Origin: Bremia lactucae
Lineage: Eukaryota; Oomycota; Peronosporomycetes; Peronosporales; Peronosporaceae
Assembly: GCF_004359215.1 (NCBI RefSeq)
Contig: NW_027152029.1
Coordinates: 40,675 to 104,674, forward strand
Length of the DNA stretch: 64,000 nucleotides
Direction of reading: 5' to 3'
Shown in pieces: positions 11,100-21,851 of the stretch. The position numbers were made by a program, and so were the translations under genes. The notes under the pieces are model-generated. The model saw nothing but the letters and a program-made list of their open reading frames with translations. It did not search any database and was not told the origin of the DNA. How positions within the stretch are numbered: the stretch's first letter is position 1; each line of letters starts with the position of its first letter.

Positions 11100-11715
11100 T
11101 CGTACCACTCAACTTATTCGAGAGGTCGAACTTCGATGCTACCTGTGCTTGGGGCACAGCCGTCGGTAACTATGATCATGTCACAATGGTGGACCTTTGA
11201 CGCTGCCTGTTTTTTTGCACAGCCGTCGGGATTTAACTCCACAAAGTGTTGAGTATTCACACAAAGGTCTTGTGCAGTCATGCTAACGACCGACCCACAA
11301 GTGAGGCTATCGCACTCACTCGTAGAACATCCACACGCTTGTGGACGCTCCAAGACGTTCATCAATTGGCCATCTGATGAACAAGAGACAGGCATCGTCA
11401 CGGCTTGATGCTGCCAATTTATGCATGGCTCGTAACTTCTGAGCCATGGTAATCCAAGGATGACATCAAATTTGTCATCCAAATCTAATACGATGATATC
11501 ATCATCGTGCTGTTAGCTTTTTAACGTGTATTGGATACCAACTTCACGTTTTTTAACCGTTACAGATGCGCCTGTTGCTAGGTGTTAGAGGGATATCGCG
11601 CTCAACAAATTTGAGTTTGCGATCTTCTAGCGATTGGCGTCGAATAAAAATTTTTGACGCCCCTCAATCGACTAGGGACTTTATTTGGAATTCATTTGCC
11701 ACTTTAATGCTAAGG
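11100..11715 (-). pseudogene. retropepsin-like protease remnant (element E)
   Basis: The active-site region reads SLVD, a stop, then GAS near 11655-11640: the catalytic Asp is kept but the next codon is TGA. It continues IRRQSLEDRKLKFVERDIPL. The C-terminal half is open at 11482-11114 with MDDKFDVILGLPWLRSYEP, the flap-distal ILGLPWL motif of Gypsy proteases. Aligned bases at three sites differ from D while keeping palindromic form. Confidence 0.8.
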
Positions 11716-11849
11716 TGATGATGTTAACCTCATCCCCTCGGCCAGTTACACACAATGTTTGTTTGTGAGGAGCAACTTTCGTCAAAAGGCCTGCAAATTC
11801 TTTTGACGTAGCGTGATAGCAGGGCGCTCCGTATTTACTGGCCCCTACC

Positions 11850-13006
11850 GTTTTTTCACGATTCGCCTCGCCATTGCGATTTCGTAACAGCGTCGTATCC
11901 GCGTCCTCCGCTGTTCCTTACGATAGGTCGGTCTTGTCGCTCAGTGTTTTTAGGTACTAGCCGTGGGGCACTACACTTATAGGCGTAATAGCCGTCTTTT
12001 GACAACGATTGCATTTTTGTAATCTTTTGTGACTTGAAGAGCGAGGTTTCTCTCTCTAAATACCATGGCTTCTGGACAACCGTTTTCTTGTCGTCTCGGT
12101 GGACAATAAGCACTACAGTGGACAAAGGCATGTTTAAGACTGAAGTCCTTCTGTATCACTATAGAAATCGCTTGGTCGAGCAACTCTAATTCTAGCCGGA
12201 ACAGGCAGGTCTTAACAGGGCCGTCTGCAAGACCTTTAATAAACACAGTCACCTCGGTTTGTTCATGATTGGATGAGTAACGATACCACTGACCAGATAT
12301 CGTGCATGTTGGGCATAAGCGTGCAGATCACGCTTGCCCTGGTTCAAATCCAGGAGCTCGGATCGAGCCCTGATTTCGGCACGTGGCGGCTCAAATGTTT
12401 GTCTGAGCCGGGCCTTCAAGACGTCATACGACCCAAAAATTAATGGGTCGTGAAGCTTAAGCGCCGCTGATGCCCTTTCGCGCCGGCACGATTTTGGGCC
12501 GCTCCAAGGCCCAAGATTTGGCACGTTCGGCTAAGTTGGACATGCCAAATTTTACTTTTGATGCATCATCTTTGATGTGGCCAGCTTCAATGGCGTCGTC
12601 TAATTGGACGAACCATATTAAAAAGGAGTTGCCTTCTATTGCTTTTAAACTCAAAGATTTCTATATTTAATCTTTCGGGTCGACGCGGAAGCGTCGGCCC
12701 ATAAGCAGCATTTACATGCTGCTGTCTCAACAGATCCAATTGTTAAGCACACTGTTCCCTCAACACCTCCGCGTGTTGAGAGCCTTGCTGGTGAAGTAAG
12801 GCTACTTTTTCCTGGGCTTCGTCGAGTTCATGTTGTATGAACTCGGTTATGGCGGCATGTTGTTCATCTGTGTTCAGAGTGAACAGCATGGCGCCAACGG
12901 CTGGTCCGCGTACGACCGAACTCATGCGTTCGATCGCTCTCCATTCAAAGTCACTCAAATGAGTGAAGTTGCGTGATAGCCTTCTTGAGGGGCTGGAAAG
13001 CTCCAT
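11850..13006 (-). pseudogene. Gag remnant (element E)
   Basis: Blocks follow in order on the minus strand: EFIQHELDEAQEKVALLHQQ (near 12850-12780), FVQLDDAIEAGHI.DDASKV (near 12615-12555), KARLRQTFEPPRAEIRARSE with KRDLHAYAQHARYL (12440-12300), and a decayed zinc knuckle YYAYKCSAPR near 11990-11955. Each has a close counterpart in D gag. An insertion of about 45 bases at 12463-12507 interrupts it and contains, in reverse orientation, the 22-mer that encodes ADALSRR at 8796-8817. Confidence 0.8.
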
Positions 13007-13068
13007 CCTTCTCCATCCATCACATCCATGTTGGATGGAACGTGCGTAGGCCTTTAAACGGACTACTA

Positions 13069-13080
13069 AGTGCTACCAGG
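13069..13080 (-). other. primer-binding site of element E
   Basis: Read on the minus strand, CCTGGTAGCACTT follows the LTR end directly. The same CCTGGTAGCACTT follows the 5' LTR of element D at 28689. TGG pairs with the CCA end of a tRNA, as expected of a minus-strand primer site. I do not assign the tRNA. Confidence 0.65.
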
Positions 13081-13590
13081 TGTAATGGGGCACCCTTTGC
13101 TAGTATTGACCACAGAACTAGTCAACCTACACTGATTACAGTGAAGGTGGGGCGCCTTGACTACTTGACGTACACAACGTGCAGAGGAAGGTTTTAAGTA
13201 GCTAATAAGTCTTAGCTACTAAAAGTAAATTCTAAGGCTTTAGAATCGAGAAAAGTAAAACTGTATTAATATATTAAGTTCCTACGTAACGATCTTCGGT
13301 GCACTACTGATTTATTATACTAATAACTAACAATGTATGGCGCCTACTTCTGCACCGCACAATCGTGCCTTGTGACGATTGGCGGGGTTGATTCAAACTC
13401 AAATCAACCAATCAGTAGAAGTGATGTCTTATTGCGTCAATATGATTAAATTTGGTAATATTATAACTATTAAGTAAAAATATGCAAGATAATAATTTTG
13501 AACTTCTTTATTTATTTTCTCTTATAGGAAATGCTATTTATAAGTCCTCTTATAGGAAAGAATAATTATTTAACGGACACCGGCCATGCA
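13081..13590 (-). repeat. 5' LTR of element E
   Basis: The inner end is TGTAATGGGG (complement of CCCCATTACA), next to the primer site. Weak alignment to the reverse complement of the D LTR continues for at least 200 bases (ACGTACAC.ACGTGCAGAGGAAG, AAACTGTATTAATA). It contains a 9-bp-arm hairpin AGTAGCTAA/TTAGCTACT near 13197-13220. The outer boundary is uncertain because the terminal sequence has decayed. Confidence 0.55.
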
Positions 13591-13930
13591 TGTTAGTTAG
13601 TCTTTGGAGGTCAAGCTAAGGATGAATTCATTTTGCTTTACTTCTACTTCAAATAGGCGAATCTTAGTGCTCGCTTTTGTACCCTCCATGAGCCACAATT
13701 TCCTTATGTTTCAGTTTCTGTCGGCTTTCGTTCATAATTTCTTTGTTGAGAAAGCATCTTTCAATTTAACGTTAAGTACCGATATATTGCGAAGTCTTTT
13801 TGCAGACCTTTCGAACTACTGAAGCTTGGAAAGTCTTGCGAAAAGACTTCGCAATATATGCGTACTTTCATGTTAAATAGTGTAATGGTAGCAACTTGTT
13901 GCTGGCATGTCAGGTGCCGTGTTATGACAA
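13591..13930. other. unassigned sequence
   Basis: No recognisable gene. There are two near-complementary stretches containing CGAAGTCTTTTTGCAGAC and GAAAAGACTTCGCAATATA around 13785-13860. Confidence 0.35.
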
Positions 13931-14610
13931 AGGACGTCACACAGTGGTCGCTAAGATTAAGTGAGAGGACTGAAAGCGGCGCGTAAAGCCGCTCGCTGTA
14001 CTTCGTTCCTCCCGTTGACGATTTTACAAAATGAAAAGCTCGCTTTTGGAGAGGGGGTGCTGTAACGGGCTAAAGGCGCTATGTTACACAAATTATTAAG
14101 TATACTTTGGGTACTTAACGGGATGGTGATGCACATAGGTGTATCACATTGGAAGGGATCGTGGCTACGGTCATCCGTAATCCGAAGTATTCAGAATATT
14201 ACGCGGTGCACATCGACAGAGGTGACATCCACTGATTAGATAAAAGGTTTCAAATTTGATTTGATTAAATACAAAACAGTCGAAAAATTTCTTCCCGCGC
14301 ACATGAAGCTAAATTACCGCTTCCGTGACGATACTTGTAATAAGGTACTAAGTTTGATGGGTGAGGCCGCTTTTAACGCAACAAATACTTACAATCTTCT
14401 GGATACCCTCGACGGAAACGCTATTTCGCAAGAGTTAACCATCTTGGCAAACCGAAGAGAATTGAGTGTTTCGCAGCGGTGCTCGCCTAGTGGTGAGAGA
14501 TTGCAGATCATAAGAGTTTTGCTATCTCCACTAAGAGAGGAGCTCAAAAAATGGGTCAACTTTGTGTCGCGGAAAGGGACATGCGTCGACTTTACGATTA
14601 AATAAATACC
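13931..14610 (+). repeat. second A-type 3' end/LTR remnant next to the kinesin gene
   Basis: It is homologous to 5000-5440 in the same orientation. The LTR probably begins at 14061 with TGTAACGGGC after a purine-rich GAGAGGGGG tract. It ends close to 14610-14650, where kinesin-like sequence on the other strand stops. An open frame of 114 codons at 14261-14605 lies within this repeat and is taken as chance. Confidence 0.5.
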
Positions 14611-14657
14611 AATTAGACTTTATAGTGCGATTCAAGGACAATCGTGGCAGCACAAAC

Positions 14658-17478
14658 CTTTTTCGCAAGGGAACACATCACATTTCCCAACGCCGAAAGA
14701 CTCTTATTTATTGACGTCGCTTCTTTCAAAAGTTTCTTGCTGCTGTCACTACCCGACTTCGACACATGTTCAGACCCCTACAATTCAAGTGTTTAGCAAA
14801 AACGAAATTAATACTTAACACGAAATTAACAGTACCACGTACCGCCAAGTCGACAAGATTGATAACCCCGGTTCGCATCTCGTTAGTAAGCGAGTTCTTT
14901 CCTTTCAGTCTGGATTGTATAGAACAAAATGATACATAAGCACCACTTATCAAAGGCTATTTGAGTGACTCTTACCTCAGGGTGATGACGCAGTGGCTGC
15001 GCGAAGATTTGTCGTTTAATTGCGTCGAATTGGTAGACCTTTTTGATATTGCTCCTCGAAGCAAGTCCCATGCTTCTTGGTCGCTCCCGATCTTTTGGCT
15101 AAATGAATTCACTACGACAGTCTTTCCTTCGCTATCTTGACGAAGTTCAATTTTTTCGTGTGACTTAAAATTTACAAGATAAAGATTGTAAGTCAAAGTT
15201 GTTTGGCCATGCCGGCAACTTTTTTACCTCAATTGGCGCAAGTAAGTCACGGAATGTCTCGTTATAAATCTCAATTAGCTCAAGGCTGGCAGTAAAATCC
15301 CATCCGCCTGTACGTAATTCTTCTATACCTTTAAAAATTTGAGCAAACGCTCGTCCAACGATACCCAAGTCTGGCCATAAGTCTCGCAGCTTGCAGTTGG
15401 CAACATTATTACTCCCTTGCATCGTATATGTTTTACCCGATCTACAAGAAATTATTAGATGTCAATACGACACTCAGCGCTTCCGATTAGTTTATTAGAC
15501 GATGCTTACCCAGTTTGTCCGTAGGCAAATATGCAAACGTTGTATCCATCTAATCCAGACTGGATCAGCGCAGACACTTCTAGAAAGACATCATCTTGCG
15601 AGCAGCTGCTATTGAACACCAGATCAAAGTCGAAACTGTACTTTTTGATCACATTACTCGAGCTATGCTGACCATATCCTACGTGGGACGTTGGATTGGC
15701 GCTGAGTTCAATCTGCCGCCGTTCACTGCGGTAATCGGGAAACGAAAAGACCTGCATACTTAAGTAAGCTTCACAAAATGTGAAAGAATACAAAGCAGCA
15801 ATATACCTTCTCCCCCCTAGAGCTTGTAAGTTCATGCTCTAGAATAGGTCGCACGCGGCAGAAAACGCGGATATTGCCTTTTAATTCCATCACCTGAAGT
15901 CTGCATAAGTGACTGTTTGCGGCATCTCCAATAAATTTATTTTGTGATACACGCACCTTATTATGTAGGCTGCGTCGAACAGCTTCGGCGTTAAAAACTC
16001 GTTTTTCCAAATGGGCAGTGCTTTTTTGAAATCGACCTTTTGCCGTTTGATATTTTTCTTTTTTTCTCTCAAGCTTCTTTTTAAGATCATCCACCTGCAG
16101 CAAATAGCGCCGTATCATCTCTGTTGCTCCAGCCAACTCTCTTTCGAGAGTTAATATCCTTGCCTTTGTGTTATCCAGCACGCTTGATTGTGGTCGCAAC
16201 GCATCCAAATTTGCTTCTAAATGCGTATGTTCAGCGTTCAAGTTGCTGAGAGCCTGCCGTTGGCTTTCTATTGCTAATTTTTTTTTCTTTTCATTCATCA
16301 AAATCTTTTGAAGAGAATTTGCTAGGTCATCGTTCTCTATTTGCAATCGCTCGCATTCAGATAGCGCTTTCGCCATTTTCTGATCATTTTTCTTCAGTAA
16401 AGACAATAACTCTTTCTTTTCTTTCATCCATTGAGCGTGCAGCGCAGATATTTGATCCTCTGCCCTATCGAGTCCGTCAGACAGTGTTGAACGCGCAGCC
16501 TCACACTTCTCGTAAAGTTCTTGAACATGTCTAAGGTGTGCAATTCCTTTTGATTCACGCTCAAGGGCTTCTTGCTGTTCACGTCGTGCAACCTTCAAAT
16601 CTAGCTCCAACGCACAAGATGTGTCTTTTATTCCTTCGTTGGTTTTGCCAGAATTCAAGCCTCGCGATAAGTTGAGCTCGTTTAACTCCCTTGCGGATCG
16701 ACTTCGATCTTCGAGCAGACTTTTTATGACTGCATCGCGCTCATTTACTTGCAACACTAGTCCTGTAATTTCACGACACAGCGCCTGAATCCTGTCCTCC
16801 TGCTTATAATCTTCAAACTCACTCAAATTCTGCAACTACAACTTATAATTAAAATTATATTGCGAGTGATCACATTACGCACCTGCGTATCATCAAAGCT
16901 ATTGATCATCTCGGTATCTCGGTACTCGTTCAGTTCTCGCTCCAGCATTGCTGCATGCTTTAAAAGTGCGACTGCATGCTCGTACGTATCCGTGTATCTC
17001 TAAAGTAATGTAGCTCGTCAGTTACTTTTAATTATTTTACACCATTAACTACCACCTTCTTGTACAAGTACGCCTTCTCTTTATCCGATTTCGCACTAAG
17101 ATCTTTCTCCTCCTCGAGAGATCGACTCATCAGAAATTGAACGGACGCTGGCACGAGTGAATTAATGTTCTCTTTTACGGGTGTATCGCTCATTCGATTA
17201 AAGCTCTCGAACATCGAACGATGTAACCGCTCTTGATGCGGCCGCAAAAAACTCATGGCGAAAGGCCTAGGCTCTTTAGGCACAGCGCTTATTTCGATGC
17301 TATGGCCACTACTCTCCGTCTGATTATCCAGAGCTAAATCATCTAACGGTTTCACATATCGTTCGTCGAGCCGCGTCACTGATCCCAAGCCTGAAGCGCT
17401 AGCCATAACTGGGCTAGAATGTTGGCTTGAGCTCAAAGAGCGGTGCTGCCAGTCAATGACATTTACATTGGGTATCAT
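14658..17478 (-). CDS. kinesin-14 family C-terminal motor protein, 3' end missing
   Basis: This is a microtubule motor of the kinesin-14 (C-terminal motor) class. Eight exons join in frame with GT-AG introns: 17478-17056, 16999-16883, 16829-15807, 15751-15510, 15441-15228, 15163-14976, 14909-14843 and 14777-14658, giving 798 residues. Residues 1-180 are low complexity. About 185-490 is a long coiled coil. The neck-motor junction [13 protein letters not shown] begins near 496, which defines kinesin-14. The P-loop GQTGSGKT is split by an intron, NDKSSRSH is switch I, and LVDLAGSE, also split, is switch [21 protein letters not shown] is the last block, followed by a GT donor. The final motor segment, normally with a DSKLT-type block, is not found to the left, where transposon remnants start within about 50 bases. 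Either the gene is cut or this is a very long intron. The ATG at 17478 is the first in frame. Confidence 0.85.
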
Positions 17479-17537
17479 AATGTCTGCGTAGTAGCCTAGT
17501 ATGCTTTCTGGCACGTAAATTCCGTTGAAAGTATCCC

Positions 17538-17552
17538 TTAAATGGTTGAACG
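17538..17552 (-). promoter_or_regulatory. possible core promoter of the kinesin gene
   Basis: On the minus strand GTTCAACCATTTAAG lies about 60 bases upstream of the ATG. It loosely resembles the oomycete initiator plus flanking element (CA-rich initiator followed by CAWTTT). The match is weak and based on pattern only. Confidence 0.25.
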
Positions 17553-17574
17553 CTTTACAATGTATAAAAAATGT

Positions 17575-17775
17575 GGCACAGACAAAACTACTACGGGCAC
17601 AGACAAAACTACTACAGCCACAGACAAAACTGCTACGGCCACAGACAAAACAACTACGCGATTGATCTAACCAAGCACAGTATTAAGTAGTGGAGATGGC
17701 AAAATTGTGGTCATGTCTGTGGCCGTTCAGTTTGGTCTGTGGCCGTAGTATTAATGTCTGAGGCCATGGCGGCGG
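17575..17775. repeat. 21-bp tandem repeat with inverted copies
   Basis: Four direct units of 21 bp, core CACAGACAAAACTACTACGG, run from 17576 to 17659. After about 60 bp, related units recur on the other strand (GTCTGTGGCCGTTCAGTTTG, GTCTGTGGCCGTAGTATTAA, GTCTGAGGCC) at about 17718-17768. The two sets could pair as a long hairpin. The array lies between the kinesin 5' end and the RabGDI 3' end. Confidence 0.8.
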
Positions 17776-17943
17776 CCAAAAAATAAATGCATTATATCAC
17801 GCAATTGTATTACCACAAAATAAAAGCAATTTTTATTGATTTGCTGGTCGGTTAATTGTTGTTTTTTAAAGTCTGCACTGCAATACTTCATTCAGTCCCT
17901 ATGCAATCACTCATTATGCTTAGCGTGGTGTCTCGATCCTTTT

Positions 17944-19332
17944 TTACTGGTCCACGTCAGTTGAGTCGGCATTGATGTTCATGTCGAGCTCTTCGCCTGT
18001 AATGCGCTTATACAAATCCAGCACGTCCTCCGACGTAGTCTCGAAGTGGCTCGTCGGGTCGTACGAAGAACTAATGAAGCAATTGTCCTTCTTGCCGTTC
18101 CCTACAGGTTCAAACATGTCCGTTATGGCGTCAAAGCGCTCCAGAAACGGACCTAACAGCTTCACACCAGACTCCAACTCCTGCAGAGGCATCGATGTCT
18201 CAACGAGCGTGCTTACAATGGCAATGTAGATGCCCTGCGGCGCAACGCAGTGGGCAGACGACACCACGGCGACGTAGATGTCATTCTTGCGATTGGCTTG
18301 GGCTGCGGGAATGATGATCTGCAGCGACTCAGCATCGTTCGTGCTAGGAATCGGGTGATTTAGAACAAAGATAGAGCGAACAGCGACGCCAATCTTGCGC
18401 ATCTTTTCCTTTGGAAAGTACGACGGGTCACCAATCACCAGCTTAGCCTTAGCCACTTCGTTGTCGCACTTAATACCCCATGCCCTCCCGTCCTTATCAG
18501 TCAAGATCTCATCGACTGCACGATTAAGCATGAATGTGCCACCGTTGATTGCACAGAGACGCGAAAAACTCTCGGGCAAACCGCCCAGGCCGTACAGCGG
18601 GTAAATGTATGGAGATTTGCCATAGCGCTCCAACGAGTAAGCATACAGTTTTATAGCACGGACAGTCTCAATGGCGGGACGTTGGTGGTACGATTCGTCA
18701 CGCATGAGCGCCATCGCGTGGCCCATAAAGCTCTGAGTGTTGGCATCCACGCCGAATTTCTCAAAAAGATCACTCATGGGCTGCTTAAAAAGGTCTATAC
18801 CCTCATAAGTTTTGGGATCGCCCTCCTCATAGTTATAAATATACATGATGAGCTTGCGAAACTTGCGCTTCTCAAACATACCCATGAGCGATGACCGCAG
18901 CGCTTCTTCACCCGTAGCAGGAACCTTGTGTGTACGTCCGCCTTTCACGACGTAGCTACCATCTACATTCTTAAACTCGAGGTAGCGGGTCACTTTAGTG
19001 TGCAGAAGCATTTTGACAAGTTTGCCGCAGGCCATGATAAACTTGGGCACCAGGTCCACGTTGTAATCCCGATCTGCGCCCAAGTCAGTACGTGGATCCT
19101 GTTCAGGCTTAAACTTCTTGTAAAGGTTTGTAAGGTTAGGAGAAGCACACTCGCCACCATAATACGGGTTGCGATCTACCACCAGCACTTTCTTACCGTT
19201 TACCGCAAGCAATCCGCTCAAGATGCACTCCTTAAGACCAGTTCCGAGCACTATTACATCGTACTCGCCGTCAGCTAGTGCCACTGCTCCTAGCGGTAGC
19301 CATGCCAAATCCTTCTTGCTCTTCTCCGCCAT
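17944..19332 (-). CDS. GDI1: Rab GDP-dissociation inhibitor
   Basis: This cytosolic protein extracts prenylated, GDP-bound Rab GTPases from membranes and recycles them. It is a single exon of 462 residues, within the usual 440-470 for GDI. An N-terminal dinucleotide-fold motif VLGTGLKECILSGLLAVNG (about 27-45) is followed by DRNPYYGGE (conserved region 1). YVVKGGRTHKVPAT is near 125, FMGHAMAL near 202, and PYIYPLYGLGGLPESFSRL with INGGTFML near 240-270 (conserved region 3). The compact length and lack of large insertions favour GDI over Rab escort protein. The ATG at 19332 starts the conserved N-terminus. The gene is intact and is the clearest call in the window. Confidence 0.96.
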   Translation of the reverse strand: MAEKSKKDLAWLPLGAVALADGEYDVIVLGTGLKECILSGLLAVNGKKVLVVDRNPYYGGECASPNLTNLYKKFKPEQDPRTDLGADRDYNVDLVPKFIMACGKLVKMLLHTKVTRYLEFKNVDGSYVVKGGRTHKVPATGEEALRSSLMGMFEKRKFRKLIMYIYNYEEGDPKTYEGIDLFKQPMSDLFEKFGVDANTQSFMGHAMALMRDESYHQRPAIETVRAIKLYAYSLERYGKSPYIYPLYGLGGLPESFSRLCAINGGTFMLNRAVDEILTDKDGRAWGIKCDNEVAKAKLVIGDPSYFPKEKMRKIGVAVRSIFVLNHPIPSTNDAESLQIIIPAAQANRKNDIYVAVVSSAHCVAPQGIYIAIVSTLVETSMPLQELESGVKLLGPFLERFDAITDMFEPVGNGKKDNCFISSSYDPTSHFETTSEDVLDLYKRITGEELDMNINADSTDVDQ

Positions 19333-20116
19333 CTTTTGTGGGATAAATGCTATTTTTTTAGGAGTAAAAATCTGATTTTTGGAAGAAAAGATGATGTAAT
19401 GTTTGAAATAATTTAGTCTTCATTTGTAATTGTTAAGCACGCTAATTCACTTGTTTTCCGAATATTTAAGCACAAAATTTGGTTCGACTGCAGCTAGAAC
19501 CAACCTGACGATCATCATTTCGCATCGCGTCGTCGTGTGCATGCGCAATTTCCAAGTAAAAAAAAAAAACTCGGACGATTATTGCGCACACGATCTTATG
19601 GCTGAAAACGCCGCCTATTTTAAATTGTTCATGAGACTTGAATCGATGTGACTGCGCTTCTTTCAAACGAATTTCGTTTAAACAATTTTCGGTAAATAAT
19701 TGTCGATTAAAACTAGCTGTGATTTGTAAAAATCGTCACCGATATGCAAGAGCTGCAAATTGCGCACAGTTAAACATTTCCGACGTCCAACGTTCTAATT
19801 TTACACGAAAGTCATCGGACTTTTAGGTCTCGGTTGGCATTTAAGACGGCGAGCTTAATATTGACTAGTTGCTAGGTGTTTTTCTAACGTATCAGATGCC
19901 AAAGATTAATAAGTTTGTCAAATGCATATACTTGCGAGTGCGCACATGTCCGCGCTCGTCACATAAATTTAAAGCTTTGGCCGATCGTGCCTGAAAGGCC
20001 GACTAGGTTAAAAGCTTATCAGCAACAAATTTAACGAAATGAATCTGATTTTTAGTCCATACAAATTGAGCGTATGAAATTGCAAGTTTCATCGATTGCC
20101 CTAATTTTTGTCCAGC
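19333..20116. other. intergenic region between divergent genes
   Basis: It separates the RabGDI (-) and FANCE-like (+) start codons and should hold both promoters. It is AT-rich near the RabGDI start. I see no clear initiator element or other gene. Confidence 0.6.
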
Positions 20117-21851
20117 ATGCAGCGTTTAGCCTTTGCGGCTCAGTCTAAAGGCGCCTTCGGGGTGCGCGAATATCTGCAAGGTTCGTAATGACCATCTTCT
20201 TTTCATTACCAGTGCTATAAGCGCCATGCTACTATTCGCAGATAATCGCCAAGTTGCCCCCGACATTTTACACGAGCTAAGTATCTTCGTTGAAGTGGAA
20301 GACGGCGAAATTACAGACGATGATAGAGAATACTCCAAACTTGGCATCTGCCTTGAGCAGCATAGTTTGCGAGTGCAGCGCGATATATGGAGTGCGTTGG
20401 CGAGCGGGGCATCTCCAAGCACTGAAGCGGCTATGAGCCTGGCAAAAGCCTTCCTTCAAGTGACAGCAATGCCACGACGATACGAAACTGATGCTGTATG
20501 TTTGACGTTAGCAGAAATGGTGCTTGGAGTTGAGGAAAGTAGAAAAAAAAAAAAAAATTTGCCCAAAAATTCTGCGTTCCGACGTCGGATGCGGCGGCTG
20601 ACATTGAATCAAGTCGACTTCTCCTTACATGAATTTGAGGCAGAAAATATGCCAAAGGCATTATCGTCAGAAATTTGCTCTATGACTCCAATAACGGCAT
20701 ATTTTCGAGTAAAAAAGCGCTTTAAAGCCGAAACTCTAGATACTTCGGCCACATTGAAACCAATGCAACAGAATTCGAGGGATAAATTGCCAATTTCGAC
20801 ACAAACAGGAATGATGATACACCAACAACCTTTGCTATCAAAAGAGGTCTGAAACATATTTCTACAATCGGATATGTATTGCTTGCTTTCACACGTCGTC
20901 TTTTGCGATAGGTGGAAGATCGCGCGTCCGGACTGGCTAAGCAGCTCGCTCAGCTGAAAAATGAAACAGCAATTGTGATTGATGATGTAGCTTCACGTGC
21001 TTTCGATTTGATAGCTGAAGTCGTTAATGACGTTCAGACTGCCAATGTAGCTAACGAGGTGACTTTTCAGCTTTTGTGCAAGAAACTTCGTATGGACTTG
21101 ACCATGGACGAAGCTCTATTTCAGATCACAAGGTAGATATCTTCTAAAAATGATAATAATGTATACTAACGCAAGCAATTGCTATCGTCTTGTTGGCAGT
21201 GCATTAGTTGATTCTAATTGGAGTTCGCGGTACGCAGCAATCTTTCTCGAAACTAGCATCTTACCGAAGATCTGCTCGGCCAAATCAGTCATCTCTCGTG
21301 TACTTCTCCAGACCGCGCTTCGCTATAGTCCTAATTATAGTGAAGCTCTTGTTGACTCACTTTTACTTCCCCTTTTGGTGGGTGGAAATTTTAATAATTC
21401 CAAGTATGACATTGGGCCTCCGCAAGCGGAAGCAATTATTCGAATTTTACAGATTCCATACTCAATACCAATTCACCAGCTGGACGAATATCTTCGAAGA
21501 TCTTTAAAAGCAACTACAGCCAGCGGTAGTGCCAATTCTTCGAGCTCGCTTTTGCTTTCCAATGATTCGGCATTATTGGTATTCCAAAACATATTCAGCA
21601 TGAAACCAGCGTTATCATCATCGACAATAGAACTGTTTATTGAAGCGGTTGAAACCGTTCTGGAGCGCCCGGATCTTGGGGACATTAAAGGCTCGCTCAA
21701 ATTTGCAACAGTTATATTCACGCTAATTTCAAAATTTCCACAACAATGTACTGGTCATGTGGAGATTCTTGAAGGAATTGTCTCCCAGTTAACTTCTATC
21801 ATGGCGAAGACAACACTGCGTTTTCTACAAAAGCTTAATAAGAGAGAATAG
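20117..21851 (+). CDS. FANCE-like Fanconi anaemia core complex protein
   Basis: Four exons join in frame: 20117-20180, 20242-20846, 20912-21132 and 21200-21851, for 513 residues. Introns are 61-67 bp; the second donor is a non-optimal GTCTGA. The C-terminal 220 residues are helical and resemble the C-terminal repeat domain of FANCE: ALRYSPNYSEALVDSLLLPLL, then a gap, LQIPYSIPIHQLDEYLRRSL, NDSALLVFQNIFSMKPALS, SLKFATVIFTLISKFPQQC and MAKTTLRFLQKL. FANCE links the Fanconi core complex to FANCD2 for interstrand crosslink repair in the nucleus. The N-terminal half is not diagnostic. The call rests on pattern similarity of a helical-repeat domain, so another repeat protein is possible. A poly-A run (12 A) near 20545 lies in a Lys-rich coding stretch and could hide an assembly error. 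Confidence 0.55.

Noticed and set aside
14261..14605. A 114-codon plus-strand frame as a gene
   Set aside because: It lies inside sequence homologous to the LTR-like remnant at 5109-5440 and has no domain.
17576..17659. Short regular repeats as a possible CRISPR array
   Set aside because: Units are contiguous 21-bp minisatellite copies without spacers, in a eukaryotic gene context with introns.
19430..19826. Small plus-strand frames upstream of the FANCE-like gene
   Set aside because: Short, no conserved motif, and they overlap the probable 5' region of RabGDI.
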